This document shows positions 34,572-42,626 of a DNA stretch of 62,997 nucleotides, piece by piece. Made by a program: the position numbers and the translations under genes. Below the pieces are notes generated by a model. The model did no database searches and was not told the DNA's origin. It saw only the letters and a program-made list of their open reading frames with translations. Source of the stretch: an uncultured Clostridia bacterium. Its GTDB lineage: Bacteria > Bacillota > Clostridia > Oscillospirales > Acutalibacteraceae. The first letter of the stretch is position 1; the number at the start of each line of letters is the position of its first letter. The stretch is from NCBI GenBank assembly GCA_937898625.1, contig CALEJF010000005.1:1-62997 (forward strand), written 5' to 3'.

Positions 34572-35861
34572 TTATATATCAACACTATCGGTTTCGTCAA
34601 ATAAAAGTTTATCGGCAGAAACTGTGTCAATAGATTCAATGTTTTTGAGCTTTCTCTGAATAAATAAATTTTTGCGTTCAGCGTCTTCAAGTGTTTTACC
34701 TGCTTCGTCAACTTTTTTCTTTGCTTTGCTGAGTAAATCGCCAAACTTTTCATATTGTGCTTTTGCCGCGCCAAGGATTTCACGGACTTCATTTGCCTTC
34801 TCGTTAATAGCAATTGTCTTAAATCCCATTGAAAGGGAGTTGAGAAGTGCAGTAATTGTTGACGGACCTGCAATCATAACATTGTATTCATTCTGTATTT
34901 TTTCAGGCAAACCGGTTCTTGATGATGCAATTTCTGCATAAAGACCTTCTGTTGCAAGATACATAATTGCAAATGGAGTTGTGTTTGGAACATGTATGTA
35001 TTTTGCAATTGATTTTGCTTCGCCTAACACTCTGTTTTCAAGTTCTTTTCGTGCTTGTTTTACTGCATCAGCATCTGCGCGGTCAGCGGCATCACAAAGA
35101 CGGATATAGTCTTCCATCGGGAATTTTGAGTCAAGTGGAAGTAAAACATCCTTGCCGTCTTTTTCACTTGACGGAATACGGATTGCAAATTCAACTCTGT
35201 CCAGGGAATTTGGTACAGTTGCCACATTCTTTTCGAACATATTTGGAATTGTCTGATTTAAAATTCCTTCTAATTGCACCTCTGCCCAAGTACCACGAGC
35301 CTTAACATTTGTAAGTACACGGTTAAGTGCAGTAACATTTTCAGTAACACCTGTTGAGAGTTTCTGCATTTCGCCAAGGGATTTGTAAAGGTTTTCAAGT
35401 TGGTCAGAAACAGTCTTGAAAGAAGTGTTGAGTCTTGTAGTAAGGGTTGCAGTAAGCTTTTCGTCAACGGTAACTCTCATTTCTTCAAGTTTCTTTTCAT
35501 TTGACTCCTGCATTTTGGTGATTGATGTTTCAAGGGACTTGTTTTGCTTATCTCCTTGGTCAACAAGCATTTGAATAACTTTTTCACGGTGTTCAAAATT
35601 GCCCTTATTCATATTATCAATACGATCTGACATCTCGTCAAGACTCTTTTTAACATCCTCACGGATTTCTTTATTTGAGCTTTGATTTTCAACACGGATT
35701 CTGTGAAATTCATCACCAATATTTTTGCTAAGCAGGTCAACTCTTTGTTCAAGTGCATCATTTGTCTTATCTTTTGTGTTTTTCAAAACACCTGCAACAA
35801 GAATTACAGAAAGCGCTGACATAATAACTGAAATTATCAATAAAATATCGTTTGAAGGCAT
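34572..35861 (-). CDS. rmuC: DNA recombination protein RmuC
   Basis: A 429-residue protein when started at ATG 35861, which has a GGGGAG site; an earlier in-frame start lacks one. One N-terminal membrane helix (IISVIMSALSVILVAGVL) is followed by a long coiled coil (about 35-190). The RmuC nuclease-like domain carries ARGTWAEVQLEGIL, LPLDSKFPMEDY and PFAIMYLATEGLYAEI. RmuC limits rearrangements at inverted repeats in E. coli; its exact activity is not well defined. Length is typical for Firmicutes. Confidence 0.92.
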   Translation of the reverse strand: MPSNDILLIISVIMSALSVILVAGVLKNTKDKTNDALEQRVDLLSKNIGDEFHRIRVENQSSNKEIREDVKKSLDEMSDRIDNMNKGNFEHREKVIQMLVDQGDKQNKSLETSITKMQESNEKKLEEMRVTVDEKLTATLTTRLNTSFKTVSDQLENLYKSLGEMQKLSTGVTENVTALNRVLTNVKARGTWAEVQLEGILNQTIPNMFEKNVATVPNSLDRVEFAIRIPSSEKDGKDVLLPLDSKFPMEDYIRLCDAADRADADAVKQARKELENRVLGEAKSIAKYIHVPNTTPFAIMYLATEGLYAEIASSRTGLPEKIQNEYNVMIAGPSTITALLNSLSMGFKTIAINEKANEVREILGAAKAQYEKFGDLLSKAKKKVDEAGKTLEDAERKNLFIQRKLKNIESIDTVSADKLLFDETDSVDI

Positions 35862-35996
35862 AGTTTTCTCCCCACATAAAAAATATATATACATTATAAC
35901 ATAAGGAGTACAATAAAAGATAGATTTTTATAAAAATTTTTATTAAAATGTAGCCATAATTCACTTTTTTTGTTATACTTATGGTTGGTGAATAAA

Positions 35997-37577
35997 ATGA
36001 GTAAGAAAATATTATGCATTTTAATAACTTTTGTATTGTTTCTGACTTGTCTTAGCGGTTGTTCAGACGAGGAAGAGATTTATTTATCATGTCCAATAAA
36101 TGAAATGCCACAGCATTTCGACCCACAGATTGCAAAAAGTCAGGGTGAAAAAATCGTGGCAGTCAATACTTTTGACGGGCTTTTTAAACTGGACGAGAAT
36201 AATCAACCACAAAAATGCGCCGTTACCGATTACAAGGTGTCTGCTGATGGGCTTGTTTATACCTTTTATCTTAATAACGATATGAAGTATTTTATTTCAA
36301 AGTCAGCACAAGCTTTTATTGAAGATATGGAAACTGAAATTGAGGGCAAAGTTACGGCGGAAGATTTTGCCTTTGGCATAACAAGAGCTATTCTACCCGA
36401 AACAAATGCGTCAGGTTATGAATTGTTAAGTGTTATAAAGAATGCTGAAAAAGTCCATAATGGCACAGCATCTCCCTCAGACCTCGGAATTCAGGTAATA
36501 AATGATTACACTCTGGAGATAACTCTTGAAAGAAAATCTGATGAGTTTATTTATGCTCTCAGTCAACCTGTGTCATATCCTTGTGACGAGGAGTTTTTCA
36601 ACCTAACAGCAGGAAGATACGGACTCGAAAGAAAATACATAATCTCAAATGGTGCTTTTTATCTGTCGGACATAGTTGAAAATGAATCTGTCAGATTTAC
36701 AAATAACACGGATTATAAAGGCGCTTTTAAGGCAATTCCAACATCGGTAAGACTTTATATAAATACCAATGAGGAAGATATTGCAAAGAAAATTGATGCA
36801 AAAACCTATTCGGTAGGATTTTTATCGTCCAAGAGTGTCATTGAGCACTTAAATAAAAAGACAACAAAAACAAATCTTCAGAATACAACATCTGCATTGG
36901 TTTTTAACCTATCCAACGAAACTATGCAGAACCATAACCTGCGAAAAGGGTTAATTGAATGTGTGGAATCAGCAACGGTAACGGGAAATCCTGCTAAAAA
37001 TCTTATTCCCTCTGCTATGAAATTCAGTACGGAAAAATTGTTGGTATTGGCAACTAACATTGACGATGCCAGAGAAAAACTTAAAACAGCGTTTAAAGAA
37101 CTTAAAACAGATAATCTTACGATTGACGTTTTATGTACCGCAGAAAATGAGAGTGTTGCCAAGAATATTGTAAACTGTTGGCAGAAAAATGTTGGCGTTG
37201 AGCTCAATGGTACTGTAACTGTTGTGGAGCAAAAAGATTTTGTTGGTAAAATAAAAAATGGTGAATATGCTGCAGCAATTTACCCGTTAACAGCAGAGAG
37301 CAATCGCACAGTGGATTTCCTTGGTGTGTTTACAACAGATAGCGAGGCAAATGTTTTTAGTTATTCTTCTGAGGAATATGACAGAATCTATAACGAATTT
37401 AAACTTGCACCAACATTAGAAAAGGCAACGGATTGCCAGACTTATTTGTTAAAGAACGCCGTTGTAATGCCGATTTCGGGAGAAAGCACAGTTTTTGCTA
37501 TGGCAAGAGATGTTAGTGGCGTGTATTTTGCAGGGGACAATTCTAATATTTATTTTTATAAAGGACAGAAAAAATGA
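35997..37577 (+). CDS. Oligopeptide-type ABC substrate-binding lipoprotein (SBP family 5)
   Basis: A 526-residue lipoprotein. ATG 35997 begins a signal ending in lipobox LSGC (Cys22); upstream in-frame codons add no sensible leader. The mature protein shows family 5 features: MPQHFDPQIAKSQGEKIVAVNTFDGLFKLDE at residues about 37-67, DYKVSADGLVYTFYLNNDMKYF, and VTAEDFAFGITRAILPE. It normally delivers peptides or other solutes to Opp/Dpp-type permeases, but none are adjacent, so it is an orphan. VanZ-like and DUF1015 genes follow with overlaps, forming one operon. Confidence 0.87.
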   Translation: MSKKILCILITFVLFLTCLSGCSDEEEIYLSCPINEMPQHFDPQIAKSQGEKIVAVNTFDGLFKLDENNQPQKCAVTDYKVSADGLVYTFYLNNDMKYFISKSAQAFIEDMETEIEGKVTAEDFAFGITRAILPETNASGYELLSVIKNAEKVHNGTASPSDLGIQVINDYTLEITLERKSDEFIYALSQPVSYPCDEEFFNLTAGRYGLERKYIISNGAFYLSDIVENESVRFTNNTDYKGAFKAIPTSVRLYINTNEEDIAKKIDAKTYSVGFLSSKSVIEHLNKKTTKTNLQNTTSALVFNLSNETMQNHNLRKGLIECVESATVTGNPAKNLIPSAMKFSTEKLLVLATNIDDAREKLKTAFKELKTDNLTIDVLCTAENESVAKNIVNCWQKNVGVELNGTVTVVEQKDFVGKIKNGEYAAAIYPLTAESNRTVDFLGVFTTDSEANVFSYSSEEYDRIYNEFKLAPTLEKATDCQTYLLKNAVVMPISGESTVFAMARDVSGVYFAGDNSNIYFYKGQKK

Positions 37578-38035
37578 CAAAATCAAGAAAAGCGTATGTT
37601 GTAATATCGTGGATACTCGTTGCGGTGTGTATGGTGGTAATTTTCTGCCTTTCTGCGCAAACGGCGGAGGACTCTGCTGATTTGAGTGGCTCCTTTATCC
37701 GTGCCATTTTCCAATTAATTGGAATAGAACTCCAACAAGAGGGTATCCGTACAGTTGCTCATTGTCTTGAATTTATGGGACTTGCCCTTCTTATGTTCAA
37801 CGCGATTTTCGCAACATGGGAAAAGAAACTAACCCCATTGTTAGCTTTTGCAGGTACCGTTTTGTATGCAATTACTGATGAAATTCATCAGATTTTTGTG
37901 CCGGGCAGAGCGTTTCAGATAAGTGACATTCTTGTCGACAGCACAGGCGCTCTTTTGGGTGTTATAGCAACATTTATAATATTTAAATTTATACTTTTTA
38001 TAAAGGAAAGAGGGACTAAAAATGGCAATACTTAA
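37574..38035 (+). CDS. VanZ-like family membrane protein
   Basis: A 153-residue protein overlapping the lipoprotein gene by 4 bases (ATGA). About four membrane helices (8-28, 60-80, 88-106, 124-145) and the VanZ motifs FCLSAQTAEDS, HCLEFMGLALL, TDEIHQIFVPGRAFQ and DILVDSTGALLG are present. VanZ relatives confer mild teicoplanin resistance or affect the envelope, but most members have no known function. No van genes are nearby. Confidence 0.88.
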   Translation: MTKSRKAYVVISWILVAVCMVVIFCLSAQTAEDSADLSGSFIRAIFQLIGIELQQEGIRTVAHCLEFMGLALLMFNAIFATWEKKLTPLLAFAGTVLYAITDEIHQIFVPGRAFQISDILVDSTGALLGVIATFIIFKFILFIKERGTKNGNT

Positions 38036-39263
38036 ACCCTTTAAGGCGGTAAGACCAAAGGACGAATATGCAAGTCAGGTGGGTGCTTTGCCTTATGATG
38101 TAATGAATTCAGAAGAAGCACGCGAAATGGTAAAGGATAAACCATACTCATTTTTGCATGTTGATAAGGCAGAGGTTGATTTACCACAGGGAATTGATAT
38201 CTATTCAGCACAGGTTTATGAAAAAGCAAAGGAGAATCTTGAAGCATTAAGTGTTAACGGCATCTGCAAACAAGATGAAAAACCAATGCTCTATATTTAT
38301 CGTCAAATAATGAATGGCAGAGAGCAGACCGGTATTGTTGGCTGTACGGCTGTTGACGATTATATCAATAATATTATCAAGAAACACGAATTTACTCGTG
38401 CCGACAAAGAGGCTGACAGAATTCGCCATGTTGATACTCTTGATGCAAATACAGGTCCGATTTTCCTTACACATCGTGAAAATAAGACTGTTTCTGATAT
38501 TACAGAAAATTGGAAAAACACTCATACACCCGCTTACGATTTTGTAAGTGATGATGGTGTTGCACAAACAGTGTGGGTAATTGATGACGACAGTATTATC
38601 GATACTCTTGTAAAAGAATTTAAAGAAATTCCATATCTTTATATTGCCGACGGTCACCACAGATGTGCATCTGCCGTGCGAGTAGGTGAGAGAAGAAGAG
38701 GTGAGGGAGAATACGATAAGAATGCAGAGTTTAATTTCTTCTTGTCAGTAATCTTCCCTTGCGACCAACTTAAAATTATGGACTATAATCGTGTAATGGC
38801 AGACCTTAACGGAAATACAAGTGAAGAATTCATCGCAAAAATGGGTGAGAAATTTGTTGTTGAAGAAGCAGATGAAAGTCCTTATGCCCCAAAAGAACGC
38901 CACACATTCGGCATGTATCTTGATAACAAATGGTATAAGGTGACTGCAAAGGCTGAATTTATCAACGAAGACGACCCTGTTGAGTGCCTTGATGTTTCAA
39001 TTCTCCAAAATAACCTTATCACACCAATTCTCAATATTACAGACCCAAGAACAGACAAGAGAATTGACTTCGTAGGTGGTATTCGTGGACTCGGCGAACT
39101 TGAAAGAAGAGTAGCAGAGGGTATGAGAATTGCTTTTGCAATGTATCCGACAACTCTAAATGAACTTATGGATATTGCAGATGCAGGAAAGGTTATGCCA
39201 CCAAAATCAACATGGTTTGAGCCAAAACTCTTATCAGGACTCTTTATCCACAAATTGTCATAA
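38022..39263 (+). CDS. DUF1015 family protein
   Basis: A 413-residue protein overlapping the VanZ-like gene by 14 bases, with an AAAGGAAAGAGG site. It starts with the DUF1015 signature KPFKAVRPKDEYASQVGALPYDV at residues 5-27, and contains YRQIMNGREQTGIVG, TRADKEADRIRHVD, YIADGHHRCASA and KSTWFEPKLLSGLF. The family is widespread and conserved in bacteria and archaea; members often sit beside serine-biosynthesis genes, which is not the case here. No biochemical role is assigned. Confidence 0.9.
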   Translation: MAILKPFKAVRPKDEYASQVGALPYDVMNSEEAREMVKDKPYSFLHVDKAEVDLPQGIDIYSAQVYEKAKENLEALSVNGICKQDEKPMLYIYRQIMNGREQTGIVGCTAVDDYINNIIKKHEFTRADKEADRIRHVDTLDANTGPIFLTHRENKTVSDITENWKNTHTPAYDFVSDDGVAQTVWVIDDDSIIDTLVKEFKEIPYLYIADGHHRCASAVRVGERRRGEGEYDKNAEFNFFLSVIFPCDQLKIMDYNRVMADLNGNTSEEFIAKMGEKFVVEEADESPYAPKERHTFGMYLDNKWYKVTAKAEFINEDDPVECLDVSILQNNLITPILNITDPRTDKRIDFVGGIRGLGELERRVAEGMRIAFAMYPTTLNELMDIADAGKVMPPKSTWFEPKLLSGLFIHKLS

Positions 39264-39281
39264 ATTGTTTCAGTTTTAAAG

Positions 39282-39314
39282 AATGGTAGAGGGGGAACTC
39301 TCTGCCATTTTTTC
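39282..39314 (+). terminator. Terminator of the lipoprotein-VanZ-DUF1015 operon
   Basis: A stem AATGGTAGAG/CTCTGCCATT (39282-39291, 39300-39309; one G-T pair) and T6. Confidence 0.88.
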
Positions 39315-39406
39315 GTACAAATAATTCGTCGATTTGCACAAAAATAACCAACTTAATTTGTTAATTTGTGCCAAAGGTAGAAAGTTAAATTTTTAACAAT
39401 ATTTCA

Positions 39407-39435
39407 TTGACTTTGCTTTTTTAATGTAGTAATAT
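39407..39435 (+). promoter_or_regulatory. Promoter of the YczE-like gene
   Basis: TTGACT (39407-39412), 17-base spacer, TAATAT (39430-39435). Just downstream ACAAAGA-GTTAA-TCTTTGT (39444-39462) forms a small hairpin or operator-like palindrome in the leader. Confidence 0.7.
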
Positions 39436-39495
39436 ATGACAAAACAAAGAGTTAATCTTTGTGAAAAATATACAAAGAAAAGGCGAATGCATTAA

Positions 39496-40227
39496 ATGAC
39501 ACAAATTCTCAAAAACATGAATCCAATTAACATTATTTCACAGAAAGACGGAACTAAAAGAATGATAATAATGATTATGAGCATTCTTCTTATGGGCTTT
39601 TCCGTTTCAATATTTTCTTATTCAGGAATGGGTGTTGACCCCTTCACTGCACTTAATATGAGCATTAGTGCAAAACTTGGTATCAGTTTTGGATTTTTCC
39701 AGATGTGCGTTAACGGAATTGTTTTAATCCTCATAGCATTTGTATCAAAAAAACTTATAAACCTTGGAACAATATTCAATATGGTTGGCGTGGGATATGT
39801 CTGCGAATTCTTTACAAATATCTATGCTACAGTTCTCCCACAGGAAAAATCATTGGCATTAAGGCTTGTTTGTATGGCATTGGGCATATTTCTTTTAAGC
39901 CTTTCAGCTTCCCTCTATTTCAACTGTAATCTTGGCGTTTCACCTTACGATGCACTTGGATTTGTAATGGAAGAAAACATTAAACTTAAATATAAGTGGA
40001 GCAGGGTGATTACAGACCTTATCTGTACGCTTGTAGCGTTTATCCTCGGTGGACCAATTGGAATCGGCACAGTTGTTACTGCTTTCTTTATGGGACCTGT
40101 AATTGCTTTCTGTGATGTTAATATCTCAAAGAAAGTTCTTAACGCAAAATATAAATTCCTCCGACACTTCACTGTTATCAGATACTATGATTTCAGTCAT
40201 ATGCAGAGTACAAACAGAATAGCGTAA
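39496..40227 (+). CDS. YczE/YyaS-like membrane protein
   Basis: A 243-residue protein with about five membrane helices. FSYSGMGVDPFTALNMSISAKLGISFGFFQ (residues about 41-70) and CNLGVSPYDALGF are the internally repeated motifs of the YczE/YyaS/YitT-related family. The family's transport substrate is not established; in Bacillus YczE influences surfactin production. It is monocistronic from the promoter at 39407. The start ATG 39496 has only a weak GGCG-type site. Confidence 0.8.
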   Translation: MTQILKNMNPINIISQKDGTKRMIIMIMSILLMGFSVSIFSYSGMGVDPFTALNMSISAKLGISFGFFQMCVNGIVLILIAFVSKKLINLGTIFNMVGVGYVCEFFTNIYATVLPQEKSLALRLVCMALGIFLLSLSASLYFNCNLGVSPYDALGFVMEENIKLKYKWSRVITDLICTLVAFILGGPIGIGTVVTAFFMGPVIAFCDVNISKKVLNAKYKFLRHFTVIRYYDFSHMQSTNRIA

Positions 40228-40266
40228 TTACACATTATTACAATTTATTACACTTTTTGCCGTTTC

Positions 40267-40295
40267 TTGACAATGCAAATAGACTGTGATATAAT
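40267..40295 (+). promoter_or_regulatory. Sigma-A promoter of the riboswitch/SPFH unit
   Basis: Perfect consensus TTGACA (40267-40272), 17-base spacer, TATAAT (40290-40295). Confidence 0.9.
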
Positions 40296-40304
40296 TAGTT
40301 TCGA

Positions 40305-40401
40305 TATGAGGGAGTAATTCCGCAAAATAAAATAATGCGAGACATCATCGTCAGGACAAGAGATTTTCTCTTCGGTGTGTCATAAGTAAATGAGACTCAT
40401 A
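40305..40401 (+). promoter_or_regulatory. yybP-ykoY-type (manganese) riboswitch aptamer
   Basis: P1 is TATGAG (40305-40310) with CTCATA (40396-40401). The 5' junction reads GGGAGTA, as in yybP-ykoY RNAs. P2 is CGCA/TGCG (40321-40324, 40336-40339). P3 carries ATCGTCA on one side and CGGTG on the other, closed by GACAT/GTGTC around an AAGAGA/TCTCTT hairpin. GAGAC precedes the 3' arm of P1. The 3' arm of P1 is also the first strand of the terminator (40395-40425), so ligand binding should switch transcription on. Confidence 0.75.
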
Positions 40402-40430
40402 CATGGTTTTTCGCTATGTATGAGTTTTTT
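40395..40430 (+). terminator. Riboswitch expression-platform terminator
   Basis: A 10-bp perfect stem ACTCATACAT/ATGTATGAGT (40395-40404, 40416-40425) followed by T6. Its left strand includes the P1 3' arm, making aptamer and terminator mutually exclusive. Confidence 0.85.
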
Positions 40431-40476
40431 GCTATTATAACTCTTTCATAGAAAAACAAATGGAGGTAAAAAAAAG

Positions 40477-41271
40477 ATGGATACAAAAAAGATTGTGAAA
40501 ATAGCAGTAATTGTTGTGTGTGTCGCTGTTGTAGTTTGTGTTGCGATATCTTCCTTCACAGTAGTTTCAGCAGGACATACAGGCGTTGTACTGACCTTAG
40601 GTGCAGTTGAGGAAACAGTTTTGGATGAGGGTTTTCATTTTAAAATCCCATTTATTCAAAGAGTAGTGCAGATTAATAACAGAACACAGAAGATTGAAAC
40701 AGAGGGTAGTGCATCCTCAAAGGACTTACAGGTTATTTCCTATGTAGTTGCAGTCAACTACCATGTTAATAACGATTCTTCTGCAAGCCTTTATCAGAAT
40801 GTTGGTACTGACTACGGTTCAGTTGTTATTGTACCTGCAATTCAAGAGAGCATTAAGGCTGTAACAGCACAGTATACTGCTGAAGAACTTATCACAAAGC
40901 GTCAAACAGTTGGTGAACAGATTAAAGGTGCTTTATCAGAAAAAATCAATCAGTATGGTCTAACAGTTGAGATTTTTAACATCGTAAATTTCGATTTCTC
41001 AGAGGAATTCAATGCTGCAGTTGAAGCAAAACAAACTGCACAACAGAATGCTTTAAAAGCAGAGCAAGACCTTGCTCGTATTGAAGTTGAAGCAAAGCAG
41101 AAGATTACTCAGGCAGAGGCTGAAGCGGAAAGCATCAAACTTATTCAGGATGCTCTTGCAGAATCACCTGATTATGTTGATTATATCAAGTGGAGCAAGT
41201 GGGATGGTGAGTTGCCAACAGTAATGGGTGACAGCGATATCCTTTTAAGTATGGAAGCCCTTGAAGAATAA
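40477..41271 (+). CDS. Prohibitin/SPFH (band 7) family membrane protein
   Basis: A 264-residue protein: membrane helix 7-30, then the SPFH domain (VSAGHTGVVLTLGAV, EGFHFKIPFIQRVVQINNR) to about 190. A coiled coil rich in Ala/Glu/Lys (AEQ-type repeats, about 180-230) and a short tail follow. SPFH proteins form membrane-bound ring scaffolds that regulate proteases or membrane order. It is a single-gene unit under the yybP-ykoY-type riboswitch, which would link its level to manganese. That is unusual, as these switches normally drive Mn exporters, TerC or P-type ATPases. RBS TGGAGGT. Confidence 0.9.
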   Translation: MDTKKIVKIAVIVVCVAVVVCVAISSFTVVSAGHTGVVLTLGAVEETVLDEGFHFKIPFIQRVVQINNRTQKIETEGSASSKDLQVISYVVAVNYHVNNDSSASLYQNVGTDYGSVVIVPAIQESIKAVTAQYTAEELITKRQTVGEQIKGALSEKINQYGLTVEIFNIVNFDFSEEFNAAVEAKQTAQQNALKAEQDLARIEVEAKQKITQAEAEAESIKLIQDALAESPDYVDYIKWSKWDGELPTVMGDSDILLSMEALEE

Positions 41272-41302
41272 ATAAACTAACTTAAAGCGAAAAACCAAAA
41301 AA

Positions 41303-41330
41303 ATCCCCTAAGGAGCAATCCTTAGGGGAT
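41303..41330. terminator. Terminator between SPFH gene and aldolase gene
   Basis: A 12-bp perfect stem ATCCCCTAAGGA/TCCTTAGGGGAT (41303-41314, 41319-41330) between convergent genes. Confidence 0.92.
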
Positions 41331-41344
41331 AACTTTTTATGTAA

Positions 41345-42565
41345 TTATTTACCTGCCTGCTTTGAATACTTGAGTCTGTAAACAATGTTCATAATTCTTG
41401 TTTCAAGTGGGTTGATTGGCTCAACCTTGTCAAACATCTTTGCACTTACCTGAATTTTAGCACCTTTGTTTGTGATAAATTCAATAGCACCTGCATCATA
41501 TTCGCTACCGGCAACACAAAGAGCACCATTGTTCTCAAGAAGAACTGCGTTTCTGCCTTTAAGCTTTTTAACAACTTTTTTAGCAGATTTTAATGTGCTG
41601 TTTGGGTCATACTTTGCACTCTTAACGCTTACACCAACAATCTGTGCAAAGTCGTCAATAAGAGGACGCATTGTCTTGCCCATTTTTGAACATGCAACTA
41701 CATAAGGGTCCTTTGTGTGATAGATGAAATTAACATCATCACGCTTCTTATATACTGCACGGTGAAGCTCGATTGAACTGTTGCTTGCGTCACCTGCGAT
41801 AACATCACCTGTATCGATATCAATTCTTGTAATTGTGCCGTCACCGTCAATAACAGAAATGTTGAAAACAGGACCGTCGCGTTCGCTCTTGCAAGGCTCA
41901 AATTCTGCAACAGAAGATGGCTTCTTAACAAACTTATCAACAACATAATCGTTGATAGCAGTAAGCTTGTCAGCAACAACACCTGTAAGGGATGTGTATT
42001 TATCCATTACAAATTGTTCACAAACATCTTCAAGGCGTTTTGCAACATTAAATGCATCGTCATAGTCAACACCCATGCAAACTGCACCGTGGTGAGCCAT
42101 AACAGCAGCCTTTGCATCTGAACGAGTGATTGCTTCAATAACGCCTTTGCGGAGTTTCTTTGTACCCGGAAGACCATAGGAAGCAAGAGGAATGTTGCTG
42201 CCAATGATTTCAGCATTTTCGCCTTCAACATTGTCAATATCCATACCAAGGGCAGAAACGATAGAAGCGTTTACCTGATGTGTGTGGATAACAAAGCCGA
42301 TTTCAGGACGAAGCTTGTAACAAGCAGCGTGGATTCCTTTTTCGCTTGAGGGCTTGATTTCGCCTTCATATTCAAGGTCTTCAATATTTACAAGAACAAT
42401 TTCTTCAGGAGTGAGAGTTTCATAAGCACGGCCACTTGGAGTGATAACGAACTGTGTATCACTGATTCTGCAAGAAATGTTGCCCCAAGTACGAGCAATA
42501 AGACCTGTTTCAATAAGCTCTTTACCGGCCTTGATTACGAGTTCTTTTGCCTGCATTATTTCCAT
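41345..42565 (-). CDS. Tandem class II aldolase/adducin protein, second domain degenerate
   Basis: A 406-residue protein (ATG 42565 after TTGAGGT) made of two class II aldolase domains. Domain 1 (1-215) has the full metal set: E75 in PSSEKGIHAACY, H94/H96 in HTHQ and H159 in AHHG, so it should be a zinc aldolase or epimerase-type enzyme acting on a phosphorylated or free sugar. Domain 2 (230-400) keeps E266 and H283 but has K285 in place of the second His (HTKD) and N346 in place of the third (ENNG), so it probably cannot bind zinc. Fifty bases separate it from the aminotransferase upstream; co-transcription is likely. The substrate is unknown. Confidence 0.87.
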   Translation of the reverse strand: MEIMQAKELVIKAGKELIETGLIARTWGNISCRISDTQFVITPSGRAYETLTPEEIVLVNIEDLEYEGEIKPSSEKGIHAACYKLRPEIGFVIHTHQVNASIVSALGMDIDNVEGENAEIIGSNIPLASYGLPGTKKLRKGVIEAITRSDAKAAVMAHHGAVCMGVDYDDAFNVAKRLEDVCEQFVMDKYTSLTGVVADKLTAINDYVVDKFVKKPSSVAEFEPCKSERDGPVFNISVIDGDGTITRIDIDTGDVIAGDASNSSIELHRAVYKKRDDVNFIYHTKDPYVVACSKMGKTMRPLIDDFAQIVGVSVKSAKYDPNSTLKSAKKVVKKLKGRNAVLLENNGALCVAGSEYDAGAIEFITNKGAKIQVSAKMFDKVEPINPLETRIMNIVYRLKYSKQAGK

Positions 42566-42626
42566 AACTTTTACCTCAACTTTTAGAATAAAAGGCGGAC
42601 GAATAATCATCCGCCGTGGTTTTTAA

